A DNA stretch of 64,000 nucleotides, from NCBI GenBank assembly GCA_003952965.2, contig CM025852.1:27959009-28023008 (forward strand), written 5' to 3'. This stretch comes from Morella rubra. Its lineage: Eukaryota; Streptophyta; Magnoliopsida; Fagales; Myricaceae. Under the pieces are notes generated by a model. That model made no database searches and was not told the origin of the DNA. It saw only the letters and a list, made by a program, of their open reading frames with translations. Shown here in pieces: positions 9,708 through 22,308 of the stretch. Position numbers and translations under genes: made by a program. The number at the start of each line of letters is the position of its first letter. Within the stretch, counting starts at the first letter, position 1.

Positions 9708-11730
9708 TCATAGAGGAGCATATTTTCGGATCTGTCTGAAGATCTGTTCAAAGCTATCAGCAGCGTTCTCTAGTGGATGCGTGTGCATCCCTTCATAGGT
9801 CGTTACCACCATCTCTTCATCTTGTGAAAGGCGTTGGATTTGCTTTTTCACATTGCACCCTTTTTGCGTACACCTGTAGTAACTTCTGCAAGCAAATGGA
9901 AACGAATGTCAATTCTTTTTCTGTAACATTGTTATAAACTAAGAAGGTAACTACGAAGGTACCTCAAGAAAGCATGAAAAATCCAGCTGCAGATTGTAAT
10001 ATTATTATAAGAGTCAGAGTTGGGGTTTGTTATGCAGAAACAAAGACCATTTTTTCTACAGCTCAAGTTTGGAGAGGAATTCCAGATTGACCGGCAACAG
10101 CCCAAGAGAGAGGATCCTATAATAGGAAGTAATTCAGTGTTTTAAAATTTTAGGCCTTCCAAAATTTTAACATAATAAAATAATTACTATATAATCTTTT
10201 TCTTCCCATCAAATTATTACTTTTCATTGTAAGAAATATAAAAAATTCATTAAAACCATCTCTCTCTTCACTTTTTCACTAATTCTAATACCCTAAAATT
10301 TTAACCTCTCCAAAATTTTAACAATCAAACACAACCTAAATAGGCCAACATTGAAAAAGAGCCAGTGAACCTTGGCTCAATTGGTACCTCCCCCTTCGGG
10401 AGCGGATGGTCCGGGGATCCATTTCCCATAATCGCAGGAATCTCCTGCTACAAACATTGCCTAGAAAAAGGAAAAAGATTAAAAAAAGGCCAACAATGAA
10501 AATCAACTCTCCTAAGCAAACCAACAGTTTAAACCCATAATGATGTGAAAGAAACGTAATCACGGGTGACAAAGCCCCCAATTTTGATAAGAATCGCAAG
10601 CTTAATGACGTCTGCAACCTCCCTCTATATCTGCTACCAAGAACCAAGTAGCCATCTTTTTCAGCTTGATGTGCTTAAGTGTTTTTATCTCTAGCCCAGG
10701 CAATTTCAGCTTTGGCTGGTGTACTTTCTGTCTTCCGAACGAAATACCAGTTCGTAAAGCTTGAGAGAGGATAGGTTGATACTGAGATGGCTTTGGGAGG
10801 GAGAGAGAAGACAAGTAGAGAGGGTGCTAATGAAGACAACAACCAACATAAAAAACGTATGAATATAAATAAACTGTGGCCGTTCAAGTCAGTCGAGCAA
10901 AAGATGACAAACTAAACAGTTAATGCTCCTTCTAATCTAGGGAAAAGAATGGTTGCCATATTGCTCCACAAAGCAACTTTAGACACTATTTGCAAGCCTA
11001 ACTAGCCCAATTCCCTTGCACAAGTGGGCTAGGAGAAGCCAGTCGAATTGTACAGACCAACCATGGATGAGTCCAAAATACCATTGCAAGACAATTCGAC
11101 AAAAGATTTGTCAGACTTGAGAATCATCCTCACCAAACAACCATTAAAGATACAGTACTCATGACTGCATAGAAAGATGCGTAATTAATACCCGCATAAT
11201 ACAGACCTGGGGAATTTACAGTCCTTTACTGCCTTTTGCCCATATTTCCTCCATCGGTACCCATCATCAAGTATATCAACCTGGCTCCTTGTTTGAAATG
11301 CAAATCTGTGCATTTTGATCTTCTTGCGCGACTTCACCTTGCTTTCAGAAGCTGAAGACCCTCCAATCTCATAAATGGAATTTGCTTCTAAAGGTCGAAT
11401 ATTTGGCTCGGATTTGATCTTATCTGTGCCGTTAGCATGAAAATAAGTTTGAGGATTTTCCATGTTTGATAAGGAAGTCGAAATTGGTGTTCTTGAAGAA
11501 CCTGGTGAAAGTGTTTGGTTTTTCTGCATCGAAATATTTCCAAGAGCTACTCCTTGCTCTGTAAGGCATGACACAAGATAGAAGAAAAAGGAGTGGGGGA
11601 TTGATGTATGTAAAGGGGAAAAGGCAGAACATGTGGAAAATAGGTGGGCGGCGTAAGGCGAGTGTCCAATTACAATGACTGCGGAGAAATTTGAGGCGTA
11701 GAAGCTATTGTACAAGGAAGGATCCATCAA
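9708..11730 (-). CDS. WRKY transcription factor, group IIc (WRKY75/45-like)
   Basis: Two exons on the minus strand: 11207-11730 and 9708-9885, joined AG|A within the arginine of KFPRSYYR, the conserved WRKY-intron position. Product 233 aa. The C-terminal half holds the nuclear basic run KSRKKIKMHRFAFQTRSQVD, then the DNA-binding WRKYGQK core. The zinc ligands are C and C in CTQKGC plus H and H in THTH-type spacing (EGMHTHP): C-X4-C-X23-H-X1-H. It binds W-box promoters; WRKY75/45 relatives act in phosphate starvation, senescence and defence (family knowledge). Oddities: AVKDCKFPR replaces the usual AVKNNKFPR, and the ~130-residue N terminus is longer than in WRKY75 and partly hydrophobic, so the true start may be internal. 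The intron (9886-11206) carries a MITE-like repeat and a SINE. The 5' part and promoter are tandemly duplicated. Confidence 0.85.
10138..10335. repeat. AT-rich MITE-like interspersed repeat
   Basis: An AT-rich unit whose right end reads AACAATCAAACACAACCT; its reverse complement resembles the left end (TGTTTTAAAATTTTAGG). A related unit with the same internal words (TAATAAAATAATTA, TAAATTATTA, AAATATAAAAAA) occurs at 27508-27705, and looser relatives near 29410-29510 and 30815-30960. No coding capacity. Target-site duplication not resolved. Confidence 0.45.
10358..10487 (+). mobile_element. tRNA-derived SINE with 15-bp target-site duplication
   Basis: A 130-bp element flanked by GGCCAACATTGAAAA (10343-10357) and GGCCAACAATGAAAA (10488-10502), 14 of 15 bases identical. 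An A-box-like TGGCTCAATTGG lies at 10373-10384 and a degenerate B box around 10408-10420. The 3' end is A-rich. Size, pol III boxes, A tail and long target-site duplication together fit a SINE mobilised by LINE machinery. It lies in the WRKY intron beside the MITE-like repeat. Confidence 0.82.
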
Positions 11731-13541
11731 AGCTGTGTCGTAAACGACACGTAAATAGATAACAATAGCAGCCTAGTCGTACAACCACAAATGAAAAGTT
11801 AAGTGCTGTAACTCTGTGTAGGGAGAGGATTACTGAAAATTTAGACAACAAGATCCTGGTTAGCGCACTTTAAACCTTTTAATTTAGAGTCTGTGCCCTT
11901 CATCGTTGAGTTGGGTACTATGATGTTTCCGCCGGTGAAAGGAATATGCTTTTCTTCACCAGAGTCCCTCCATTCTTAAGCCATGTGCAACCATGTGACA
12001 TATACTATTTGAGGTACAAGTGAGGATCATTTGGACATGGAATTCGAGTGAAACAGAAAACTAATGACCGACATACACGACAAAATTGCGCTGTTCTTGT
12101 AAAGAATACAGTTTCTCTAAGATAACGGAGAACAAGACACAATTTCTGTTGAAAGTAGCGAACTTTCTATAATCAACTCCACCAATATTCAACCAATTAT
12201 TTCGTGCAAGAAAAAAATTTCGCAGATCATTTTTCGTGCTCTCTTCCGGGGTCAAAAAGCAGGGGAAAAAACAGAACGAGACAGGGTATGATTCCTGACG
12301 TTCGATCCTATCATATATTCGTGGTAAGAAACAATTAAAAGATATAAATCGTCAAATTCAAATTAACACAAAGAGTGATAAGACAGTTTGAGCCCAAGAG
12401 AATTGATTTAAAGAACCTAAAATATCCATCTGGCAAGAATGACAACACTCTTATTCCTACAGAAAAGTGAAAGCCGCAAGAAATAAACCAGCAATTAATA
12501 GTGATAAGGTAAAACATGAAGAACCTGGTGAAAGTGTTTGGTTTTTCTGCATCGAAATATTTCCAAGAGCTACTCCTTGCTCTGTAAGGCATGACACAAG
12601 ATAGAAGAAAAAGGAGTGGGGGATTGATGTATGTAAAGGGGAAAAGGCAGAACATGTGGAAAATAGGTGGGCGGCGTAAGGCGAGTGTCCAATTACAATG
12701 ACTGCGGAGAAATTTGAGGCGTAGAAGCTATTGTACAAGGAAGGATCCATCAAAGCTGTGTCGTAAACGACACGTAAATAGATAACAATAGCAGCCTAGT
12801 CGTACAACCACAAATGAAAAGTTAAGTGCTGTAACTCTGTGTAGGGAGAGGATTACTGAAAATTTAGACAACAAGATCCTGGTTAGCGCACTTTAAACCT
12901 TTTAATTTAGAGTCTGTGCCCTTCATCGTTGAGTTGGGTACTATGATGTTTCCGCCGGTGAAAGGAATATGCTTTTCTTCACCAGAGTCCCTCCATTCTT
13001 AAGCCATGTGCAACCATGTGACATATACTATTTGAGGTACAAGTGAGGATCATTTGGACATGGAATTCGAGTGAAACAGAAAACTAATGACCGACATACA
13101 CGACAAAATTGCGCTGTTCTTGTAAAGAATACAGTTTCTCTAAGATAACGGAGAACAAGACACAATTTCTGTTGAAAGTAGCGAACTTTCTATAATCAAC
13201 TCCACCAATATTCAACCAATTATTTCGTGCAAGAAAAAAATTTCGCAGATCATTTTTCGTGCTCTCTTCCGGGGTCAAAAAGCAGGGGAAAAAACAGAAC
13301 GAGACAGGGTATGATTCCTGACGTTCGATCCTATCATATATTCGTGGTAAGAAACAATTAAAAGATATAAATCGTCAAATTCAAATTAACACAAAGAGTG
13401 ATAAGACAGTTTGAGCCCAAGAGAATTGATTTAAAGAACCTAAAATATCCATCTGGCAAGAATGACAACACTCTTATTCCTACAGAAAAGTGAAAGCCGC
13501 AAGAAATAAACCAGCAATTAATAGTGATAAGGTAAAACATG
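11496..13541. repeat. Tandem duplication, two apparently identical 1,023-bp units
   Basis: Unit 1 (11496-12518) and unit 2 (12519-13541) match base for base wherever I compared them, with a constant offset of 1,023. Each unit contains the WRKY start codon, about 79 N-terminal codons and the upstream region. TGAAG is shared at the breakpoints, which suggests a microhomology-mediated event. Unit 2 ends about 75 bp from the RGP stop codon. Lack of divergence means either a very recent duplication or an assembly or haplotype artefact. Confidence 0.92.
12519..12753 (-). pseudogene. Truncated duplicate of the WRKY 5' coding end
   Basis: The same start (MMDPSLYNSFYASNF) and the first ~78 codons of the WRKY gene recur here through NQTLSPGSS. 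The frame then crosses the duplication breakpoint into upstream DNA and stops at 12457 after about 20 unrelated residues. There is no WRKY domain, so no DNA-binding product is possible from this copy. It could act only as an alternative upstream promoter or leader for the intact gene. Confidence 0.8.
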
Positions 13542-13617
13542 AAGCAGGTCTCGAAGATAACAAGGAAAATTCGGGGAGAATTACATCGTACTACAATGAA
13601 ATGGTACTAGATTCTGT

Positions 13618-15805
13618 TTATTTCGCTTTGGTAGAGGGCTCTTCCTTCTTCACACCAGTGGACTGAGCTGCCTGCGCGGGTGGATTGAGCTCCTCCCAGG
13701 CTTCAATCCAGGTAACCATGGCATCTCCAAGCTTTTGAAAGTAAGGATCAATAGAGCCAAGCTTTTCCTTGACTTTCTTTGAAAGCTCAATGTAGCAATT
13801 CTGCACTGTCGTGCACTCTTTGGGGAGGACAATAGACTGGAAGAATGGAATAATCTCCTCCTGCCAGTAAATGCCCTTGTATTCCTTCTTCAAATTGACA
13901 AAGGGGTTGCTTGCCTTGCTGTGCCAAATGTATGGCAACCCTGTTTTGACCCCAAGATTCAAATGGTCGCAGATAACCTGAAAAAGAAATTCCAAAAGCG
14001 TCCAAGGGTAAATACATGAGGGTGCTAAGAAATCTATTATCTAAAACATCATGCAGGTGGTGTGCCCATCAAAATCTATGAGAGAGCTAAAAGAAGCATT
14101 CTACATATTATCTGCAAATTGAGCTCACTAGCCAGTTCCTAGACATTAAAATTGATGATCTGGAAAAGCTGAAAATTTTTAGGATTCCACTCCAGCCTCC
14201 AAATATCACACTATGAAGTATTGAATAAAAAGAATAGAAAAATAAATAATGAAAATACCTTGGCACACCAACCAGCCCACATGTCATCATATCTGCCAAT
14301 CGGTTGGCCATCACCCATAAGCCCAAAATACATGGCAGGTCCGATCAGTTCCCTGTTGAAACCAAGGTTCATCCCACACATTGGGAAGAGGGTGCCTTTT
14401 GGGATGGTCATAACAGCGTCCACATACCTGAGTGAGCTAATGTTAATGCACAATTAGGCAACACCAGAGAGCTCTACGTTCCATGTTAATGCTACAAAAG
14501 ATCAAATCTAATAGCACTAACTACTCAGCAGGGTTCACCAATTTCAGTATTTCACCATATCTAGTCCATATGAAACAACTGCAATAGATGATTTAAGATG
14601 CTAAACACAGGCATATGCCAAGTTGACGTCTGAGAAAAATAAATAGGTCAGAAATGTGACCAGAAAAGTTAACCTGGAGTTGCGCTCGAGGGGCTTGACA
14701 AGCTGAGTAGGGGCATCATAGTCGGGAATGTTGAGCCACAACCCATGAGAGATGGCGGTGGGCGCTCCCTCTCTCATGCTAAATGGATATCCACGAACGA
14801 AGTCAGCTCCTTCCCGATACGGATCATAGAGGGTGTTGAAGAAAAACGGCGTCGACGGTGTCAGCAGGTTCTGTATGTGCTGCGCCAACGCATTTATCTC
14901 TTTCCCACTCGGATCTTTGGCCACCTTTTTCCACATTTATTCGTGTTTTCCATCGCACAAACGAAAATATGATCAGTAATCAACATCATAATAAAAATGT
15001 CCCAAAATATTGTACCAGATCCCATAAGTTTATCTACGGAAACAAGTTTGATGTTGGCATATACTATTGTCAATTTGTCATATCCATTAGTATCCAACAT
15101 GTTAATTCTCTGATTCTCTCCACTCCAGTTCATCTAAAAGGACTAGTACTGTAAAGATTAGCTTCGTTGGAAGGGACTGACATCACTGAACCCGATTGGA
15201 CAGGTGTCGTGCATCCGGAGCTGATGGACAGCCCACCGACACACTGTCCTGTACGACTAAAAATACCATTCCTCCAGAGAGATTTTTCGGAAGAATATGC
15301 TCTCGACTACAGAACTACAGTACTACTATTGACTTTTTCAACTCAAGACCAACTCGTCAATCGTCATCTAACTCCGTGTGCTTGACCACAGCGAGTCAGA
15401 CGCCCATCAACTCGGTACGCCAAAAATAGCAAACATTATTAGAGAGAGAAAGAGAGGAAGAAGAAGAAGAAAACAACTTACAAAGCAATCGTCGTCAATA
15501 GTGAAGATGTACTTCTTCTTGGACACCAGGAAGCCAAAGCAGCGACAGGCAGAGTCCTTGAAGGAGATGCAGCTAGCCTTGGGACCGAGAACCCGGTTCA
15601 CATCGTTGCGGTTGAAGAGCTCGTAGTCGAATCCGTCTGGCACCCGGATGGTCTTGGTGGGGTCACCGTCCTGGACAATGATGAGGTGGTAGTGCTGGAA
15701 GAACGGTCTCCACATCTCCAGGAAATCGAGGTTCCTGATCGTGGGAATCACTATGTCCAACTCATCTTTCAACGGTGGTGATACTGGGGTCACTGGGTGG
15801 GCCAT
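13618..15805 (-). CDS. RGP: UDP-arabinopyranose mutase / reversibly glycosylated polypeptide
   Basis: Interconverts UDP-arabinopyranose and UDP-arabinofuranose for cell-wall arabinan, arabinoxylan and glycoprotein synthesis; cytosolic and Golgi-associated. Four exons on the minus strand: 15482-15805, 14674-14924, 14259-14427, 13618-13977, in phase, 367 aa (Arabidopsis RGP1 is about 357). It shows the family start region [20 protein letters not shown], the nucleotide-sugar site IFTIDDDCF (Asp-rich DXD) at residues 101-108, and YPFSMREG, whose arginine corresponds to the reversibly glycosylated position in plant RGPs. Downstream are [20 protein letters not shown] and [13 protein letters not shown], and the C terminus ends [11 protein letters not shown] plus a variable tail. 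All introns are GT-AG and the model is intact. A TATAAG on the minus strand near 15880 is a plausible TATA box. Confidence 0.95.
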
Positions 15806-18800
15806 GGTGGGTGGCTTTCGTGAACAGAGATAGATAGAGAAAGAGTGGTGGCGAGGAGCAGAGGGTGTGTGATATGGGGGTTCTTATAGCAGGGAAGGGA
15901 GCGTAGGATATTCGTGGCTTGGGAACGAGGAAGGAGTGACTGTGAAGAGAGAGGGGGAGAAAAGAGGCTGATCAGTGAGGTGGGACATGTGGAGGGTTTG
16001 ACATTGAAAACTATGCGCTGCCATAGATATCTTTGTTTTCTCCTCGCTCTTCTGCATGATCTAAATGATGACAAACATCATCTTAATCCAAAAATAATTA
16101 CAGTTTACCAAGTAACAAAATACAAATAACTAATTAATTAAGAGATTTAGATATAATCAACAGATCATATCCACTCTTAGAGGAAAGACAAGATAGAAAA
16201 ATAACAAAATTTTAGTTAGAAACTTAGAGAAGAGATGAATGTTCATTCAAAATCTTAATTATGAGATAAATATATTATGTATTGGTTAGAAATGAAATAT
16301 TTATTAAACGAAAACAAAAATCTTATGATATTGTATAGTTATAGCAAAATATGTTCCTAGAGTTTAGAGGTTGGCCCAAACCGAAAAGATTTTTTACGAG
16401 ATTTGAGTACACTTCTATAAAAAGCTTTTTAGGAGACCAATTGGAGACAGCGAAAGCTTTGAGGCATCTGTTTGTGCCATACGCGCTCGCTCAGAAACGT
16501 GGAAACTTATTTACCAATTCGGAGCGTTTTGGTCTCAATGCGATTCCACGTTTTGGCGCATCCAGATCCCGTGACAAAGAACGGCAAATGTAGAACCAAT
16601 CGGGGGCTCCACACAATACACGTGGCGGAATAATCGACCAATATACATTATACGCCCTTGGATGGCCCCACAGATAACACGTTTTAGCAAGCCTCATCAC
16701 AATTCAAAATATTGAAAGCCACAGCCAGTGACAAGTGCTACCATTATCTTTAAATAAAAAGTAGAAAATTTTGCATAGAATAATATCCCAAAATATCTTT
16801 AAATATGGTAATCAAAAGTGCTGCTTGGTAATCAAAATATCTTTTCTTTTTCTTTTTTTTTGGGTAAGTGATATGATTGGCTTCTTCTTTAAATGAAATA
16901 AAAAAATGTGTTTGATTCTTTAAGAAAAAAAAAAAGGTAAGAAATTAAAGAATTTTGGGTAACATGGGGTCAAACCCAACAAAATGAGTTTGACTGGTAA
17001 GTGTGTTAAGAGTCAAAGATACATTATGGTAGAGTCGGAGTCGGAGTCGGAGAGAAGAGAGTGGCTTTTTAACTTCTACTTATGAAGTAACCTAAGGAAC
17101 ACGCAGGGCTATGATTCTTTTGATGAGAATTGAGAGATCAAGGACCACCCCACTTTACAGAAAAATATGTAAATGATTCACTCCATTGACTCTGAAACTT
17201 CAAGCTTATCTCAAAAGCTATCCCTTGGTGGGCTTCACAACACAGCCCGCTACATGCAAACCAGACCCAGCTAAAGTTTCTCATCAGTTAACTCTCTGAT
17301 GACCCAAAAATGTTGGACCTAGCCCATAGGCCATAGGCTATCTTTGAAACATTAACCCACTTTAGTACTTGGGCCTTCTGAAGAGACATCCAACGGAAAG
17401 AAGTTCCGGAGAGAAAAATGTTTTCAAAGGTTGGCCCATCTGACAGAACGAGCCCTATCGACCAAAAAAAGATCCGAAAAACTTTTCCCAAATTTAGGTA
17501 TCTCCTGTCTGTTCCGACGGCCAATGGGCCAATCCTGGAACTCAATCTGTAGGGCTACAGAAAACATAACGGAGGGAATAATGGTATAAAATGCAAGGCT
17601 TAATTCGCTAAACACCTTTAACTGGGTAACCCTTATCGCCAGTGGATGGGTACACTGAATAATGACTTTGTACTGCCGAGTCTCACTGTGCCTTAGGATT
17701 CCTAGCCATTGGTGGATGCGGACACTGAATCAAATCTTCAAAGTCATATTTGTCATCGAGTACTTTCAAAGTTGCATGGGCCTCAATCACCTTCCGTGTA
17801 TTAGTGGGCCCAAATGGCTCCATAAAGGCATTATCACATGCATGGACAATCAAATAATCTCACCATTATATGCTATGCTTTTCGAACACAAGACTGACAT
17901 TTCAGTCTCTTTAAGGTGAAATTATGGGTACGGCAGGGCAAAAGTTTATACGGGTTTTGTTTTCATTGTCTTGTTTATCCACCCCCACCTTCGTTTGGTT
18001 TTGGGTAAATATAGCGAGATGCCAAAAGAGAAATCAATGATATTGAACAGATCACGGTGCACTATATAGAAGGTGATGTCTCTTCCATCCTATCAGAAAA
18101 ACAAAAAAAAAAAAAAAATTACAAGTGTTAATTGTGATACTGCAAAATTAGGTCCTAATTACTTCCTTATTTTATATTTAACCTTTTTTTTTTTTAACGT
18201 TAGTTGATCTTAAGCTCAAATACAATGAATTGGTCAAAAATTATGCAACCGAGGGTGCTGATCAATACTCAGCACTTTGGGAATTGGAGAAGTAATTAAA
18301 CTAGTGTTTCTTTTTGCACGGGGAGTAGTAGATAGGGTGGAGAAGATGTCCGAGACATTAGTTGACTTTTCCACGTGTACTGTTTGTCCATTGATGATCA
18401 TCCTGACAGAATACTATAGACAGTTTAGGCATGCAATTTCGGAAAACCAATTAGTTGCTTGGATTTTATGTTGGTGATTTTCTAGTGGTGCCTCGAGAGC
18501 CAATTACATCTGCATATGATTCCCCCCAATGGCATTGGCCATATTCATTACCAATTGCTCCAAGCTACGTGTATGGATTTGATCCCATAAGACTCTGATT
18601 TAACAAATCCTCTAAAGTGCAAAGCAAATTTGTTCCCACCTTAGCAGCATTGGAAAGTGCATAAAATGTTAGGTCAAGTGTTTTAGACGCGGAAAGCTAA
18701 GGTGACGTGGAATCCTGCGTTGTGGAACAGTGATTACTTTTGCCAAATGCCATGAACTTAATGGAAGATTATGACATGCCATTGCCAGGTGGCATGATCT

Positions 18801-21800
18801 AAAGCAACCGCTAAGTAGATAATTAGTTTGCCTCTTCTTTAGCAAGACTCTAGAGCTCTAGAGAGTTCAAACTAGGGACAAAAGGCAACGTTAATGTCCA
18901 AAATCTTCATGGTTTATATATCTTTGGACAAACTCACATGCAAAAGGGATCGAACCCCGTTCATGGCCGAAGTAACGTGGGTTGGCAACGGAGAGGGTAC
19001 GTTCTGTCGGTCCTGCTGAGAGAGATTGGTCATCTTTTTTCCATGAAAGATAACACTTTTTTTTTCTAGGCCCATGAAAGATAACACGATGGCTGTCTTT
19101 CTATGATAGTCAAGTAAATGGATTATCATCCAGCTCAAGAAAATAAAATAAGAAGAAAGAAGATGCGTTTCCATATTCCCGACCCTTGAAAAAATGGAAG
19201 TACGTAATTAGGCACGTCTGGAAATTACGTGTACAAATTCTTCAACAACTTTAGTACTATGCGTGGTTGAACGCAGGAAATAGATCAGATATTGCTTCTG
19301 CCACTACAACAGTCCGGCCAGATATTGAAAGCCACGTACAGCCTGCGAGAAGTGCTACCATTATACCATGATGCACGAATATCTGACGCGAGTCGTACAC
19401 CAAAATGCTCCAACATTAATTTTTCCTACTTTTTATGATATTCATACAATATAATGTTATCGTGAATGCAAGGTCTGACGTCTCTGGTTCACATTTAGTA
19501 AACAGAAACAAGAAACACAGACACAGATAACCTTAATTATCATTCTCTGAGATATATAGTAGAACATAACTAATTAACTGATCATTTACACTTTCGGTAT
19601 TTACGATCGAATGGAAATGTTTATTTTCTTTTGGGAAAGTTAAACATGTTATTTATAATGAAGAAGTCTTCTAGGGAAAGGGTTAGCGTATTTGCACAGA
19701 GCGGGCCCTTCAGTAAAAAAGGAAGCAATTAGGGTTAAGCTTGATCGGTGTTATAATAGTTCCAGGGGAATTGCTAATTAGCAATCACTCAAGGAAACAA
19801 TCATGAACCTGCAGAAATAAAAGCTTTTTCAGTTGGAAGATAGGCACTGAATGGAGACGCAGCCAACTTCATCTCCTAATCAAGACATGACGTACAAGAA
19901 AGTTTTCTTGTTACGGACATCTAGAAAGAAAACAAAATACAACATCAGCTAGCTCTGTCGAAACTGTATTAAGATTCTAAGAATTTGCATTATTGTTGCA
20001 TCGAGAGAAGACAGAATGAAAAGGATATTGATCGAAAGAGGTTATCCGTAAAATTGGACGGTGCCTTAAAATTTCAACAAAGTTTTTGTCCGTGATGGGG
20101 ATGATAGGGGATTTATCTTTTGATTTTTTAACACTTCCTCCAATCTTAGAGCTTAATAGAGCCATTATGTTTCCTCCAATAATTAATATCCTTAATCTCT
20201 TCAATTCCCTTAATAATACGTACGCTACATCAAATCATAGTCCTATCAGATTGGCCCCAAATCACATCCCAGCTTATCCTCTGAATCAGACCCAACTATG
20301 GCCCTACGGGTATAATCCATCCCCCCAGCCACCATTCAGGGAATTACGGTCCACACAAAATTGGCTATCCTTTGAAATTTTGGACACCTACTTTCTCATA
20401 TACAGTTTAACATAGTTTTAACCACTTCGATCATTTTCTTCGGATAATCGAAAGCCCTAACACTCTGTGTGGTTCTTGAAAATATAGGCACCAATAGCAA
20501 TAAGAATTAAATAAGAAGAAACCCTCAATAATGAAGCTTTGGATATATATAAGACCGTGAGTTTCTATAACTCGACGGGGTGAAATGATTCGCCTCCAAA
20601 TTGTTTTTCCGGACACGCATGATTTATTCAATTGTTTTCTCTTGGTGATAATTATATTCAATAAATATTCTCACCTACCAACAACATCGATCATTTGGGT
20701 TTCATGTTCTTTCGCTTTCCGCTTACTGTCTTACACAATATTATGACCCTTTGGGTGGTAGTTCATTCATGCTTAAAGTGCCATCCGAGGGAGGTTTCGG
20801 AAACTTTTTGTGGGAAAAAAATAATGGACGTACTTGTTTAATTAATGAAACGCTTATTTTCATGTAATTGTGTGTTAATCACGCTGCCGAAGGCTTTAAC
20901 TGAAAGTAGGTTTATCACCAAATCTTGGGTTAAAACGAACTCATATCATTAATATACTTCTAGCTACCGTCTTAATATATTGGTCTCAAACCTTGTCGAG
21001 GGGATAGAAAATTTGGCTATATACTCATTGCTTTGATGAGCATGGTCTAAATGTGGGTTTAGGGAATGAGATCCTTCGGAATTTCGTGTTGGAATTACAT
21101 GATGAAATTCTAAGAGAAAGACACAACAATTGGACCTCATTATAAAGTTTATAATACTCGAAATTTTATATTGATAACATTAAAAGGTGTAGAGTATAAT
21201 TGTTGAGGCTATTTTTTTCTAAATTATAATATCAGAAGAAGAAAGTTACAGAGAATCCTTGAATTTAACAATGACAATCCCTGATCAGACGGTTTTTGTT
21301 AAGTGCGAAATAAATGTGGCACCTCTTTGGCCCACTTGATGTATTTAATACATGACCAATAAAAGGGAAGAAAAAAAATATCGTATTTAATACATGCCGG
21401 TGCAAATATTTCTGCAATAAAGGGTTTACATTTATATTTTTTCCTAACTTGGGAAGTCACAGCTTAGGTAATAAAGAAGAAATTTAAGACCCACCAAGCC
21501 CCGCAGGGGAATGCAACCCCTATTATCCAGCTTTATCCAACCCCCCACGCTACCAATAGACCCATTAAAGTCAGTGCAGGTAAATATAGTAGAATCTCCT
21601 AGATGATATATGATTTTTGGACCTGTTTCGGCTGCACAAAGGTTTGCTTTCTCGTGATTGTGACTACGTACACTTACATTATCTGCTGGATTTCTCCTTG
21701 AAATTCTTTAATATCCAACATGCTTAAATGTTGCATTGCAACCCTTGTTCACATAAATATTGAGGATCTTACTGCAGTTAAAGAACTGTGAAATTTAATT

Positions 21801-22093
21801 GAATCCGTATCTCCTTCTTTATATAATAAAATTGGAGTGTTACCGCAAAATGTAGAGGTACATACATAAAAATAGCTGCAAACTTAGCAATTTAATATTC
21901 TGAATTAAAAGTACAAAAAGAAAATCCCGAGTACAAGTTATATAACTCCTATGCGACATTTTTACAATTTAACCGCACTAGAACTAAAGTTTATGTCAAT
22001 TCACATAAATGCCCCCAGAAGAGAATCGAAAAGCATGTAACCTCCATCCACCATGTGTCCCAAGCATGTCCCTTCCCCATTGCACGTGCCCCT
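15806..22093. other. Intergenic region without a recognised gene
   Basis: About 6.3 kb between the divergent RGP and HIPP genes. ORFs are short and compositionally random. Small features: a GGAGTC trinucleotide-scale repeat near 17035-17052, several A/T runs, and a short word pair shared by 16705-16745 and 19318-19370 (ATTGAAAGCCAC ... AAGTGCTACCATTAT), perhaps an old dispersed repeat. On the minus strand near 18940 is GGGTTCGATCCC, a pol III B-box-like sequence with no convincing A box. No tRNA or transposon boundaries found. Confidence 0.4.
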
Positions 22094-22206
22094 TATAAAA
22101 AGCCACGTCAAGTGATGATGAACATGACGATAGAGCTTGTGCCTTCAGATCTGATGGTCTAGAACCCACAGCGCCTCAGAACTGAGAGAGAGAGAGAGAG
22201 AGAGAG
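22094..22206 (+). promoter_or_regulatory. HIPP core promoter: TATA box and GA-rich leader
   Basis: TATAAAA at 22094-22100 sits ~210 bp before the start codon, preceded by CACGTG at 22083-22088 and followed by CCACGTC (22103-22109), both ACGT-core motifs bound by bZIP/bHLH factors. A GA repeat at 22184-22206 would lie in the 5' UTR. Position and sequence fit a plant core promoter; regulation is inference. Confidence 0.5.
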
Positions 22207-22308
22207 GGAGAGGCAGGTCCAAACCTCCGGTCCAAAACAAAATACACCAGGGAAAGAAGCTTTCAAAACTTTATCTATCTCTCCACAACCCAAGAGAAGA
22301 GTAAACTA

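Noticed and set aside
18920-19010. GGGTTCGATCCC on the minus strand as a tRNA or SINE
   Set aside because: B-box-like only; no A box at the right distance, no cloverleaf, no target-site duplication.
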